DNA from: Collinsella sp.
Lineage (GTDB): Bacteria; Actinomycetota; Coriobacteriia; Coriobacteriales; Coriobacteriaceae
Reading direction: 5' to 3'
DNA length: 41,769 nucleotides
Assembly (NCBI GenBank): GCA_019414045.1
Contig: DXMW01000027.1
Coordinates: forward strand, 1 to 41,769
The position numbers and the translations under genes were made by a program. Of this stretch, positions 23,512 through 32,012 are shown one piece after another. The notes below the pieces were generated by a model. It did not search any database. It saw only the letters and a program-made list of their open reading frames with translations, and was not told the origin of the DNA. How positions within the stretch are numbered: the first letter of the stretch is position 1; each line of letters starts with the position of its first letter.

Positions 23512-23997
23512 TTACTCAAATCGCAGTGCCGCGCTCTGGGCCGCCTGCATCACACGCTGGAGCGGCACATCGTGCTCGCGGGCAAGACGGGCGCAGTCCT
23601 CGTACTCGGGTGCCGCGCGCTCACTGCCGTCGGGCAGGGTCGCCACCTTAACGGATACCTCGCCCCAAGGCGTTGTCACCTGCTCGAATCGGCGCGGCAG
23701 GCAAACGCGCTCCATCACCTGGCGACGAATGGCGTTGGTCGTGGTCTCCAAAAAGATAATCGTCTGCAGGCGCTCGATATCCTCGTGTGAGCAGATCACC
23801 TGCAACTGCCATCCGGGGCGGCCCTTTTTGCAGTAAAGCGGCAACCAATGCACCTCGCGGGCGCCGGCCTTGCGCAGGCAATCGGCAGCGTAGGCAAGCA
23901 CCTCGGGCGACGCGTCATCGATGTCGCACTCCAGCTTGACGATAGTTTCGGGCGCATCGGTCTCGCGGGACAGCGGAGATGTACTTCCACGTTGCAT
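23512..23997 (-). CDS. Stand-alone LarC C-terminal domain (LarC2-like)
   Basis: The 161-aa protein corresponds only to the C-terminal part of LarC, the CTP-dependent cyclometallase that inserts nickel into the NPN cofactor of lactate racemase and relatives. Diagnostic stretches are LECDIDDASPEVLAYAADCL, WLPLYCKKGRPGWQLQVIC, IIFLETTTNAIRR, VTTPWGEVSVKVA and APEYEDCARLAREHDVPL. In known systems LarC2 is reached by ribosomal frameshifting from LarC1; here no LarC1 sequence lies upstream, where a hairpin repeat starts within 105 bp. The ATG at 23995-23997 is chosen. It heads the operon with the phosphoesterase and mazG. Confidence 0.85.
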   Translation of the reverse strand: MQRGSTSPLSRETDAPETIVKLECDIDDASPEVLAYAADCLRKAGAREVHWLPLYCKKGRPGWQLQVICSHEDIERLQTIIFLETTTNAIRRQVMERVCLPRRFEQVTTPWGEVSVKVATLPDGSERAAPEYEDCARLAREHDVPLQRVMQAAQSAALRFE

Positions 23998-24100
23998 ACG
24001 GTCCGGATCCTTTCCGCACGGGCTCGTTTTATTCACCCAAACGCTAGCACATCGAACGTGGCACAGGCGTGACTTTCGTCCGTCGTCGCCCTTGCCCCTA

Positions 24101-24172
24101 TCCAAACATGTACGTCAGCCTCCAAACATGTCATTTTTTGTCGGTTTTGGAGGCTGACGTACACGTTTTGGA
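24101..24172. repeat. Hairpin repeat, copy 1
   Basis: Arms TCCAAACATGTACGTCAGCC... and ...GGCTGACGTACACGTTTTGGA form a long stem around CATTTTTTG. A second copy with the same core (GTACGTCAGCCTCCAAACAT) lies at 28411-28480 in the same orientation. The core is almost identical between copies, including the loop, showing common descent. Confidence 0.8.
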
Positions 24173-24379
24173 GCGGGCCGCACACGATCAAAATTGCGCC
24201 CGCATTCCGTCCACCACAAAGTTCGCCGCACTCAACAATTTTGAACTTTCTACGCAGTTCATCGGCTAAAAATTACCCTCGGCATACTTACCCGCTGCAC
24301 GATGTTACTCTAGTTGCATTTGGCTAACTAAGCGGCTGCCGAGGACCCAGCCCGGCACCGTTACGGCATAGGAGGTTTC

Positions 24380-27300
24380 ATGTTCGAGAAGCGGCTCTTC
24401 TCCCTGGTTCCGCAGGCAACGCCCTACATTATGGCAAGCGTCCTGTTTAAGTGGATCGCGCTCATGGCAAACATCACGGTGATGTGGATGCTTGCGCGCA
24501 TCTTGGGCGGCATCGTCACGAACGGTCTTTCCGCCGCGCTCGCCGTCGATGCCCTCGCACAGGCGGCCTTGCCGCTCGCCGCCGCCATCATCGTGCGCGC
24601 CGCCTCCATCTACCTGGCCCAACGCGCCGGCGACAAGGCCGCGTTCGAGGCCGTCCGCCGCGTGCGCTCGCTCGTCTACGACAAGCTCACCGCACTCGGC
24701 CCCTCCTACACCGAAACCGTCCCGACCGCCGAGGCCGTCCAGACCAGCGTCGAGGGCGCCACGCAACTCCAGGTGTACTTTGGCGGTTACCTGCCGCAGC
24801 TCTTCTTTGCCGGCTTGGCACCCATCACGCTGTTTGTACTGCTCGTGGGCCAGGCGGGTCTTCCCGCCGCGCTGCTGCTCGCCTGCGTTCCGGTCATCCC
24901 CGTCTCCATCATGATGGTCATGCGCAACGCCAAAAAGATCGGTGCCGAGTACTGGGGCAGCTATGTCGATCTGGGCGGCATGTTCCTGGAGGCCGTGCAG
25001 GGTCTCACCACCCTTAAGGTCTACCAGGCCGATCGCAGCTGGCACGAGCGCATCAACGCCGAGTCCGAGCGTTTCCGCACAGCGACCATGCGCCTGCTGG
25101 TGATGCAGCTGCGCTCCATTTGCGTTATGGACCTGGTCGTCTATATGGGCGCCGCGCTCGGCATTATCGTAGCCACGCTGCAGCTCGCCACGGGCAAGAT
25201 TGGCTTTGAGGCTGCCTTCCTCATCGTCTTTCTGTCGCAGGAGTTCTTTTTGCCTATGCGCCGCCTGGGATCGCTGTTCCACACGGCCATGAACGGCATG
25301 GCCGCCTCGCGCCGCATGTTTGGCATTTTGGATACGCCCGAGCCCGAGCGCGGCGATGTTGAGCTTGACGGTCGCGGCGATATCGAGCTCGCGGGCGTGA
25401 GCTATGCATACGGCGACCGCACGGTGCTAGACAGCGCCAGCGCGACCATTGCGCACGGCTCGCTCGTGGCACTCGTGGGCGAAAGCGGCGGCGGCAAGTC
25501 CACGCTCGCGGGGATTATCTCGGGCCGCAAGGGTGCCTACCGCGGCAGCGTGCGCATTGGCGGCGTTGAACTGCGCGATGCCACGGCCACCTCACTCATG
25601 CGCGCCGTCACGCTGGTGCCCACCAACGGCTACCTGTTTGCCGGCACCCTGCGCGACAACCTGCTGCTCGCCCAGCCCAACGCCACCGACGCCGAGCTTT
25701 TGCGCGCGCTCGGCCGCACGCGCGTGGCGGCCTTTGTGCAGGCCAACGGCGGGCTCGACATGGTGATTAACGAGGGCGGCACCAACCTTTCGGGCGGCCA
25801 GCGCCAGCGCGTGTGCATGGCCCGCGCCCTGCTGCACGACTCGCCCATCTATGTGTTTGACGAGGCGACGAGCAATGTGGACGCCGCAAGCGAAGCCGCA
25901 ATCGGCGAGGTCATTGCATCACTCGCCGGCGAGCACACCGTAATCGTGGTGGCGCATCGCCTGTCGGCAATCGTGGACGCCGACCAGATTCTGGTGCTGG
26001 AGCGTGGCCGTATTGCCGAACGCGGGACTCACGGCGAGCTTTTGGCCACCGCGGGCGTCTATGCGCGCATGTGGAACAGCCAGGAGCAGCTCTCGGCATA
26101 TGCGTATGCGGAGGATGATGCCGAGGATGCCGGCGCGGTTGAGGCTGTTGGCGGCAGTACTGCCTGTACCGATGGCCTCAACGGTGCCGGCTCGTCTTCC
26201 GCTACCGCGGCGCCTGACTCCGGCCGCGCCCGTCGCTCGGCGCCGTCCATCATGTGGCGCATGATGGGGCTCGTCCGACCGCTTGCCGGCTGGCTTGTGC
26301 TAGCCGTCGCGCTGGGCAGCATTGGCATGCTCACCGCCGCGTTCGTGCCGGCCTTTGGCGCCCTCGGCCTTATGGCCGCGCTGGGCCGCAACGCCTTGGG
26401 GCTTGGTCTTATCGCAGCATGCGCGGCCTGTGCCGCCTGCGGCATCGCACGCGGGCCGCTCCACTACGGCGAGCAGCTCTGCAACCATTACATCGCATTC
26501 CGTCTGCTCGCGCACATTCGCGACCTGGTGTTTGGCGCCCTGCGCCAGCTCGCCCCCGCCAAGCTCGAAGGCCGCGGCAAGGGCGAGCTCGTGAGCCTGG
26601 TCACCTCGGATATCGAGCTGCTCGAGGTCTTCTACGCGCACACCATCTCGCCCATTGCCATAGCTCTGGTCTGCACCGTTGTGTTTGAGGGCTTTTTGCT
26701 GGCTGTGAACCCCGAGCTCGCGGGCATCGCGCTCGTGGCCTACGCGGTCCTGGGCGTGCTGCTGCCCCTGACCTCGGCCAAGGCATGCGGCACCACCGGC
26801 CGCCAGAGCCGCGAGGGCGCCGGTAAGCTGGGTGCCTTTGTGCTCGACAGTCTGCGCGGCGCATCCGAGACTATCCAGTTTGCCGGTGGCGCCGATCGCA
26901 GCCGTGCCCTGGGCAAGCTGACCGAGCAAGTCGGCGCCGTGGACGCGCGCCTCAAGCGCCGCCAAGCGGCCAGCGAGGCCGTAGCCGATGCGCTTATTCT
27001 TGCGGCCAATCTGGTGATGCTCGGACGTGCGCTGCAGCTGGTGGCTGCGGGAACGATTAACTTTGCCGCAGCGTTTGTCGCCGTCTTTACCTTTGTGTCG
27101 TCGTTTGGCTCGGTGATGGCCGTGAGCCGCCTGGGTGCCTCACTGCAGGAGACGCTCGCCTCGGGCGCACGCGTGCTCGATTTGCTCGACGAGCAGCCCC
27201 AGTGCGCCGAGGTCGCCGACGGACAGGACGTTGAGTTTGCCGGCGCCGCAGCCGAGCATGTGAGCTTTAGTTATGCGGGCGGCGTGGACGCGGGCGGTGC

Positions 27301-27946
27301 GGGCGCCACGGAGCAGATCGCGAACGACACCGCTGCGAGTCTCATCCTCGACGACGTGACCTGCACCTTTGCGCCCGGTACCATGACCTGCATCATGGGG
27401 CGCTCGGGCTCGGGCAAGTCGACGCTGCTTAAGCTGCTCATGCGTTTTTGGGACCCCGCAGCTGGCACCATCACGGTGAGCGGCGTCGATGCCCGCCACA
27501 TCAACACGGCGAGCCTACGCAGCCACGAGGCCTATATGACCCAGGACACACATCTGTTCTGCGGCACCGTACGCGAGAATCTGCTGGTTGCACACGCCAG
27601 CGCCACCGATGCCGAGCTGCTCGACGCTTGCCGCTCCGCTTCGCTTACCGCCTTCATCGACCGCCTGCCGCAGGGTCTCGACACGCCCGTTGCCGAGCTG
27701 GGCGACTCGCTTTCGGGCGGCGAGCGCCAGCGCATCGGCCTTGCGCGCATCTTCCTCAACGACGCGCCTTTCATCTTGCTCGACGAGCCCACCAGCGCAC
27801 TTGACGCTCTCAACGAGGCAGCCGTAATGCAGGCCGTTGACGAGCTCAAGCGCCGCGGCAAGACCATTGTGCTCGTAAGCCACCGTGCCAGCACCTGCGC
27901 GTTTGCCGATTGCTCGCTTTCGGTCGAGCACGGGAGGCTGAGCTAA
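24380..27946 (+). CDS. Fused CydD-CydC-type ABC exporter
   Basis: The 1188-aa protein is two complete half-transporters in one chain. Half 1: six TM helices (about 15-310), NBD with Walker A GESGGGKST (~367-375), signature LSGGQRQRV (~470) and Walker B YVFDEATSNVD. A ~60-residue Ala/Asp/Ser-rich linker (about 575-630) follows. Half 2: TM region (about 635-900), NBD with GRSGSGKST (~1007-1015), LSGGERQRI and FILLDEPTSALD. The early LFKWIALMANITVMWMLARI and the overall layout resemble CydDC, the heterodimeric thiol (cysteine/glutathione) exporter needed for cytochrome bd assembly. No cydAB is in the window, so substrate is uncertain. The start follows AGGAGG. YgbA-like gene overlaps its stop by one base. 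Confidence 0.85.
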   Translation: MFEKRLFSLVPQATPYIMASVLFKWIALMANITVMWMLARILGGIVTNGLSAALAVDALAQAALPLAAAIIVRAASIYLAQRAGDKAAFEAVRRVRSLVYDKLTALGPSYTETVPTAEAVQTSVEGATQLQVYFGGYLPQLFFAGLAPITLFVLLVGQAGLPAALLLACVPVIPVSIMMVMRNAKKIGAEYWGSYVDLGGMFLEAVQGLTTLKVYQADRSWHERINAESERFRTATMRLLVMQLRSICVMDLVVYMGAALGIIVATLQLATGKIGFEAAFLIVFLSQEFFLPMRRLGSLFHTAMNGMAASRRMFGILDTPEPERGDVELDGRGDIELAGVSYAYGDRTVLDSASATIAHGSLVALVGESGGGKSTLAGIISGRKGAYRGSVRIGGVELRDATATSLMRAVTLVPTNGYLFAGTLRDNLLLAQPNATDAELLRALGRTRVAAFVQANGGLDMVINEGGTNLSGGQRQRVCMARALLHDSPIYVFDEATSNVDAASEAAIGEVIASLAGEHTVIVVAHRLSAIVDADQILVLERGRIAERGTHGELLATAGVYARMWNSQEQLSAYAYAEDDAEDAGAVEAVGGSTACTDGLNGAGSSSATAAPDSGRARRSAPSIMWRMMGLVRPLAGWLVLAVALGSIGMLTAAFVPAFGALGLMAALGRNALGLGLIAACAACAACGIARGPLHYGEQLCNHYIAFRLLAHIRDLVFGALRQLAPAKLEGRGKGELVSLVTSDIELLEVFYAHTISPIAIALVCTVVFEGFLLAVNPELAGIALVAYAVLGVLLPLTSAKACGTTGRQSREGAGKLGAFVLDSLRGASETIQFAGGADRSRALGKLTEQVGAVDARLKRRQAASEAVADALILAANLVMLGRALQLVAAGTINFAAAFVAVFTFVSSFGSVMAVSRLGASLQETLASGARVLDLLDEQPQCAEVADGQDVEFAGAAAEHVSFSYAGGVDAGGAGATEQIANDTAASLILDDVTCTFAPGTMTCIMGRSGSGKSTLLKLLMRFWDPAAGTITVSGVDARHINTASLRSHEAYMTQDTHLFCGTVRENLLVAHASATDAELLDACRSASLTAFIDRLPQGLDTPVAELGDSLSGGERQRIGLARIFLNDAPFILLDEPTSALDALNEAAVMQAVDELKRRGKTIVLVSHRASTCAFADCSLSVEHGRLS

Positions 27947-28368
27947 TGGCGCGCCCGGTCGACACGCCGGAGCTGGCGCGCAAACGTGCACGCGAGGCCC
28001 AGATGGTGTCGCAGATGATTGCACTGTGGTGCCGCGGGCATCATCGCGGCGGCCACGAGGGTAAGCAGGCTCCCAACGGCGAAAAGCCCACTCGCGTCAA
28101 ACTCGGGCTCCGAACCGTTACGCTCTGCCCCGAATGCGCCGAGCTGCAGAAATACGCCATCGCGCGCATTGAGCACTGCCCGCACATGGGCACCAAGACA
28201 TTTTGCTCGGCCTGTCCTTCGCATTGTTACCGGCCTGCCATGCGCGAGAAGATCCGCGAGGTCATGCGCTGGTCGGGACCGCGTATGATCCGCTATCGTC
28301 CCGTCACCGCCGTGCGGCACGCGATTATAACCGTGCAGTCCAAACGAGCGGCGACACGAAGCAAGTAG
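27946..28368 (+). CDS. YgbA / nitrous oxide-stimulated promoter family protein
   Basis: The 140-aa protein belongs to the small family named from YgbA. It shows the family pattern: MVSQMIALWCRGHH, then LCPECAELQKYAIARIEHCPH, KTFCSACPSHCYRPAMREKI and VMRWSGPRMIRYRPV. Four or more conserved cysteines and histidines suggest metal or Fe-S binding. YgbA homologues are induced by nitric oxide or nitrosative stress in enterobacteria. Its ATG overlaps the stop of the CydDC-like gene (TAATG), so the two are translationally coupled, which hints at a shared thiol/NO-stress role. Confidence 0.85.
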   Translation: MARPVDTPELARKRAREAQMVSQMIALWCRGHHRGGHEGKQAPNGEKPTRVKLGLRTVTLCPECAELQKYAIARIEHCPHMGTKTFCSACPSHCYRPAMREKIREVMRWSGPRMIRYRPVTAVRHAIITVQSKRAATRSK

Positions 28369-28410
28369 TCGCCGGCGCCGGCACGCGCTGCCCCGCCCCT
28401 CGCCCTCGTC

Positions 28411-28480
28411 TCAAACGTGTACGTCAGCCTCCAAACATGTCATTTTTTGCAGCTTTTGGAGGCTGATGCACATGTTTTGA
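28411..28480. repeat. Hairpin repeat, copy 2
   Basis: Second copy of the element at 24101-24172, here after the YgbA-like stop. Arm changes (GATGCACATG instead of GACGTACACG) leave most pairs intact. It can act as a terminator-like structure for the CydDC-YgbA transcript and, with copy 1, brackets that unit. Confidence 0.8.
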
Positions 28481-28608
28481 GAGCGCAAGCGAGGCCGCAC
28501 CGCGCGCCGCGCAGCCTTTCCAATCGATTTCGACCCCCCGGCGTGCCCGGCGTGTTGAGAGCTGCGCCATTACAATGAAGCGGATTCGCTTGACGCAAAG
28601 GAGCCGCT

Positions 28609-29520
28609 ATGCCCATGTGTCCGCTGGTCGATTGCCATACCCACACCTCGTTTTCGGACGGACATGCCTCGTTTGAGGACAACGTTCGCGCCGCTGCTGC
28701 GGCCGGTTGCCGCGTCATGGTCTCGACCGACCATCTCACCCTGCCCGCCAGCATGGACGCCAACTGCGAAGTGCAGGTTGTCGAGGGCGACCTGCCGGCA
28801 CATCGTCTGGCCTTTGAGGACGCCCGCAAACTCGCCGCGCAGATTGCGCCGGAGCTCGAGCTTATCTATGGCTTTGAATGCGACTGGTACGAAGGTTGCG
28901 AGCCTCTGGTTGAGCGCTGGTCCGCGAGTGCCATAGTGCGCCTGGGCAGTGTGCATTGGATTGGCAACCCAGGCGATATCATGGCCGGTGCCGCGGGTGC
29001 GGCGGGAACGGAAAACGTCGCTCGCCCCGATACACCCGATTCCCTTTGCGGTTGGATCGACGACGACACCAACCTGCACGTTTGGGAAAACCTGGGGGTA
29101 CGCGGCGTGTGGGAGCGCTACGTCGACGACTGGTGCCACGCTTGCGAAAGCCCGCTTAACTTTGATGTGATGGCTCACCCCGACCTGTTCATGCGCTTTT
29201 CGAAGGAGGGCTTTGCGCCCGATTTTGATCCGGCACCGTTTTGGGAGCAGATGGCAGAGTGCGCACACGATACAGGCCGCCGCGTTGAGGTTTCGACCGC
29301 CGCGCCGCGCAAGGGCCTCGACGACTATTACCCCTCGACGGGGCTGTTGCGTTGCTTCGCCCACGCCGAGGTACCCATCACCTTTGGCTCGGACGCACAC
29401 CGCGCCTGCGACATCTGCTGGAATATCCGCGAGGCTCAGGCCCACGCCTACGACTGCGGTTATCGAACCTTCGACATCCCCCACCTCACCGGAGAATGGG
29501 AATCCACACCCCTCGACTAG
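28609..29520 (+). CDS. hisK: PHP-family histidinol-phosphatase
   Basis: The 303-aa protein has PHP-domain metal motifs: DCHTHTSFSDGH at 8-19, STDHLT, the Glu in IYGFECDWYEG, MAHPDLFMRF, and GSDAHRA near the C-terminus. These ligands build a three-metal phosphatase site as in HisK/HisJ. It would remove phosphate from L-histidinol phosphate, the step lacking from the neighbouring his operon, whose HisB has only the dehydratase domain. It is transcribed towards that operon, separated from hisE by a palindrome. Start ATG 28609 follows AAAGGAG. Confidence 0.85.
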   Translation: MPMCPLVDCHTHTSFSDGHASFEDNVRAAAAAGCRVMVSTDHLTLPASMDANCEVQVVEGDLPAHRLAFEDARKLAAQIAPELELIYGFECDWYEGCEPLVERWSASAIVRLGSVHWIGNPGDIMAGAAGAAGTENVARPDTPDSLCGWIDDDTNLHVWENLGVRGVWERYVDDWCHACESPLNFDVMAHPDLFMRFSKEGFAPDFDPAPFWEQMAECAHDTGRRVEVSTAAPRKGLDDYYPSTGLLRCFAHAEVPITFGSDAHRACDICWNIREAQAHAYDCGYRTFDIPHLTGEWESTPLD

Positions 29521-29532
29521 CTATCCCTTCAT

Positions 29533-29601
29533 AAGTTGCGGTGGAATAGGGATTGTTTTGCTTGATGAAGCGCTTAAACAGTCCCTATTTCACCGCAACT
29601 T
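29533..29601. repeat. Long hairpin between hisK and hisE
   Basis: Arms of 26 bases, AAGTTGCGGTGGAATAGGGA... and ...TCCCTATTTCACCGCAACTT, pair at 24 of 26 positions around a 17-base loop. It lies between convergent transcripts and may terminate both, but has no U-tract, and its size suggests a dispersed palindromic repeat. Confidence 0.75.
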
Positions 29602-29640
29602 CCATGACCCCGTTACACCAACAAAGACTGTCCCAAACGA

Positions 29641-29958
29641 CTAGTGGCGGCGGGCGTTGAGTTCGCCGGCCAGCTCGTCGAGGGTGATGCCGTAGCGCTC
29701 GAGCGTCACGAGCAGGTGGTAGACCAGGTCGCCGGCCTCGTAGCGGATGTGATCGTGATCGTTATCCTTGCAGGCCATGATCACCTCGCTCGCCTCCTCG
29801 GCAAGCTTCTTGAGCAGCTCGTCCTCGACGTCGGTCAACAGACGAGCGGTGTAGCTCTCCTGCGGCGATGCGTCGCGACGGCCGTGAATCACCTCGGCGA
29901 GCCCCGTCAGCGTCTCACCGATATTTCCATCCTGAACGTTTGCGGTGCGCACACCCAT
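29641..29958 (-). CDS. hisE: Phosphoribosyl-ATP pyrophosphatase
   Basis: The 105-aa HisE removes pyrophosphate from phosphoribosyl-ATP, the second step of histidine synthesis. It is a MazG-like helical fold with metal-binding acidic residues in KKLAEEASEVIMACKDND and RYEAGDLVYHLLVTL. The family's NPEGSYTARL motif appears as SPQESYTARLLTD. It is the last gene of the his operon, 46 bp after hisI; hisI and hisE are separate here rather than fused. Confidence 0.93.
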   Translation of the reverse strand: MGVRTANVQDGNIGETLTGLAEVIHGRRDASPQESYTARLLTDVEDELLKKLAEEASEVIMACKDNDHDHIRYEAGDLVYHLLVTLERYGITLDELAGELNARRH

Positions 29959-30004
29959 AGTTCAATCCTTTCTGGTTGGCCAAGCGCCTAGTCGAGCGCC
30001 CGTC

Positions 30005-30334
30005 CTACGCGAGTTTCTTAAAGAAGCAGGTACGGTTGCCGGTGTGGCAGGCCGGACCCGGCGAGTCAACCTTGACCAGCAGCGTATCGCTATCGCAGTC
30101 GGCCCAGAGCTCCTTGACCGCTTGCATATTGCCGCTCGTCGCGCCCTTGTTCCAGAGCTCCTGGCGACTGCGGCTCCAAAACCACGTGGTGCCGGTCTTG
30201 AGCGTCAACCCCACCGACTCCTCGTTCATCCAGGCAACCATAAGCACCTCGCCGGTGTCATACTGCTGAACCACACAAGGAATCAACCCACGGGCGTCGT
30301 ATTTCAGCTCGGTAGCATTTACCACCTCAGTCAT
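30005..30334 (-). CDS. hisI: Phosphoribosyl-AMP cyclohydrolase
   Basis: The 109-aa HisI opens the purine ring of PR-AMP, step three. Key stretches are LIPCVVQQYDTGEVLMVAWM, GTTWFWSRSRQELWNKGATS, the Mg-site DCDSDTLLVKV, and the Zn-binding CHTGNRTCFF near the end. Two ATGs sit side by side at 30337 and 30334; the second is better spaced from GGGAGGA. The gene is separated from hisF by 148 bp that hold a ~100-base hairpin, unlike the tight spacing elsewhere in the operon. Confidence 0.93.
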   Translation of the reverse strand: MTEVVNATELKYDARGLIPCVVQQYDTGEVLMVAWMNEESVGLTLKTGTTWFWSRSRQELWNKGATSGNMQAVKELWADCDSDTLLVKVDSPGPACHTGNRTCFFKKLA

Positions 30335-30376
30335 CATTCCTCCCAAGTAATTACCGTGAACATCGCAGGTCGGCGA

Positions 30377-30476
30377 GGCTTGCCCAGGTGCCGCAGGTTG
30401 CCGCGAAAGAGGAGCGACGCGTACTTTGGTACGCGAGCGACGGTTTGAACGGCAAGATGCGTTGCCTGGACAAGCC
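30377..30476. repeat. 100-base hairpin inside the his operon
   Basis: Two ~48-base arms close on a TTTG loop: GGCTTGCCCAGG...GACGCGTAC and GTACGCGAGCG...CCTGGACAAGCC. Outer 12 and inner 10 positions pair best, with mismatches in between. It lies between hisF and hisI and would fold in the operon mRNA, where it could act as a processing or attenuation site, or be an inserted palindromic repeat. Confidence 0.7.
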
Positions 30477-30482
30477 GCAGCA

Positions 30483-31265
30483 TTAGAAGTCCAATCTCAC
30501 AGGGATGCCCTGCGACGCCATATACTCCTTCACCTGGCGAATGCTGAAGGTTCCAAAGTGAAAGACGCTTGCCGCCAGCACGGCATCGGCCTCGCCCTCG
30601 ATCACGCCCTCGGCAAAATGCTCGAGCGTGCCCACACCGCCGCTCGCGATGACGGGAATCGGCACCGCGCGCGCCACGGCGCGGGTGAGCGCCAGGTCAA
30701 ATCCGGCCTTGGTGCCGTCGCGGTCCATACTGGTCAGCAAGATCTCGCCGGCGCCGCGACGGGCCGCCTCCTCGGCCCACGCCACCGCGTCGATACCCGT
30801 GGCGTTGCGGCCGCCTGCGGTAAAGACCTCCCACTTGTCGGCACCAGATGCGCCGGGCAAACCGACGCGCTTGGCATCGATCGCCACGACCACGGCCTGG
30901 CTGCCAAACGCCGCGGCAGCCTGGCTAATCAACGACGGATCGCGCACGGCGGCAGAGTTAAGCGACACCTTGTCGGCGCCGGCTGCAACCATGGTGCGCA
31001 TGCCCACCAGGTCGCGAAAGCCGCCGCCCACGGTATAGGGAATAGCGAGCTCCTCGGCCGCATGCGCCGCCATCTCGATGGTCGTCGCGCGGTTGTCGCT
31101 CGTGGCGGTAATGTCCAGGAAGACAACCTCGTCCGCACCCTCGCGGTCGTAGGCGCGGGCTAGCTCCACCGGGTCGCCCGCATCGCGCAGGCTCACAAAG
31201 TTGACGCCCTTGACCACGCGGCCGTCCTTGACGTCCAAGCAGGGAATCACGCGTTTGGTAAGCAT
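30483..31265 (-). CDS. hisF: Imidazole glycerol phosphate synthase, cyclase subunit
   Basis: The 260-aa TIM barrel carries the HisF signatures: IPCLDVKDGRVVKGVNF with catalytic Asp at residue 11, then VFLDITAT, IPYTVGGGFRDL, AVVVAIDAKRVG, ILLTSMDRDGTKAGFD with the second catalytic Asp, and VIASGGVG. It receives ammonia from HisH and makes IGP and AICAR. It starts three bases after the hisA stop, so the two are coupled. Confidence 0.97.
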   Translation of the reverse strand: MLTKRVIPCLDVKDGRVVKGVNFVSLRDAGDPVELARAYDREGADEVVFLDITATSDNRATTIEMAAHAAEELAIPYTVGGGFRDLVGMRTMVAAGADKVSLNSAAVRDPSLISQAAAAFGSQAVVVAIDAKRVGLPGASGADKWEVFTAGGRNATGIDAVAWAEEAARRGAGEILLTSMDRDGTKAGFDLALTRAVARAVPIPVIASGGVGTLEHFAEGVIEGEADAVLAASVFHFGTFSIRQVKEYMASQGIPVRLDF

Positions 31266-31268
31266 GGG

Positions 31269-32012
31269 CTACTCCTCCCCTCGGGCGGCGGCTAGCGCCT
31301 GGGCCAGCGTAAAGTTGCCCTCGTAGAGCGCACGGCCGGTAATGGCGCCCTCAATAGCATCCTCACCCACCGCGGCCAGTGCGCGGATATCGTCGAGCGT
31401 CGAGATACCACCCGAAGCCACGACGGGAAAGCCCGCGACCTCGGCCACATGACGATACGCCGCCACATCGATGCCCGTCTGCATGCCATCGCGCGCGATG
31501 TCGGTATACACCAGATGCTTAAAGCCCAGCTCGGAAAGCTGCGCCACGGCATCGTCGAGTGCCACGCCCGCGCCGTCGCGCCAGCCGTTCACCTTGACCT
31601 GGCCGTCGCGTGCGGCGATATCTGCCACCAGCAGCTCGCCAAAGCCGCGAGCCGCCACCTCGGCAAATCCCGGCTCGGTCACGATCACCGTGCCCAGCGC
31701 GATGCGACGCGCGCCATAGCCGGCAAGCTCGTCGATGCGCGCGAGCGAGCGAACGCCGCCGCCCACGTCCACGGACAGACCGTCGACGCCGCAGATAGCC
31801 TTTATCGCCGCCGAGTTGGCAGCGCACGCGTCCTCGTCCTCGCCAAAGGCAGCGGACAGGTCGACGACGTGCACCCAGCTCGTGCCCTGCTCGGCAAAGG
31901 AGCGGGCAACGGCCACGGGGTCGTCGGAATATACCTTGCAGCGGCTCCGGTCACCGCGCTCCAGGCGCACGACCTTACCGCCGATCAAATCGATTGCGGG
32001 AAACAGAATCAT
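31269..32012 (-). CDS. hisA: ProFAR isomerase
   Basis: The 247-aa HisA isomerises the aminoaldose ProFAR to PRFAR, step four. Signatures are PAIDLIGGKVVRLERGDRS with catalytic Asp at residue 8, VHVVDLSAAFG, LSVDVGGGVRS, KHLVYTDIARDGMQTG with the second catalytic Asp, and VVASGGIS. The fold is the same half-barrel duplication as HisF. Its ATG overlaps the hisH stop by four bases (ATGA), so translation is coupled. Confidence 0.97.
   Translation of the reverse strand: MILFPAIDLIGGKVVRLERGDRSRCKVYSDDPVAVARSFAEQGTSWVHVVDLSAAFGEDEDACAANSAAIKAICGVDGLSVDVGGGVRSLARIDELAGYGARRIALGTVIVTEPGFAEVAARGFGELLVADIAARDGQVKVNGWRDGAGVALDDAVAQLSELGFKHLVYTDIARDGMQTGIDVAAYRHVAEVAGFPVVASGGISTLDDIRALAAVGEDAIEGAITGRALYEGNFTLAQALAAARGEE

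Noticed and set aside
23998..24105. LarC1 or a programmed frameshift upstream of the LarC2-like gene
   Set aside because: Upstream frames show no LarC1 features, and a hairpin repeat follows at once.
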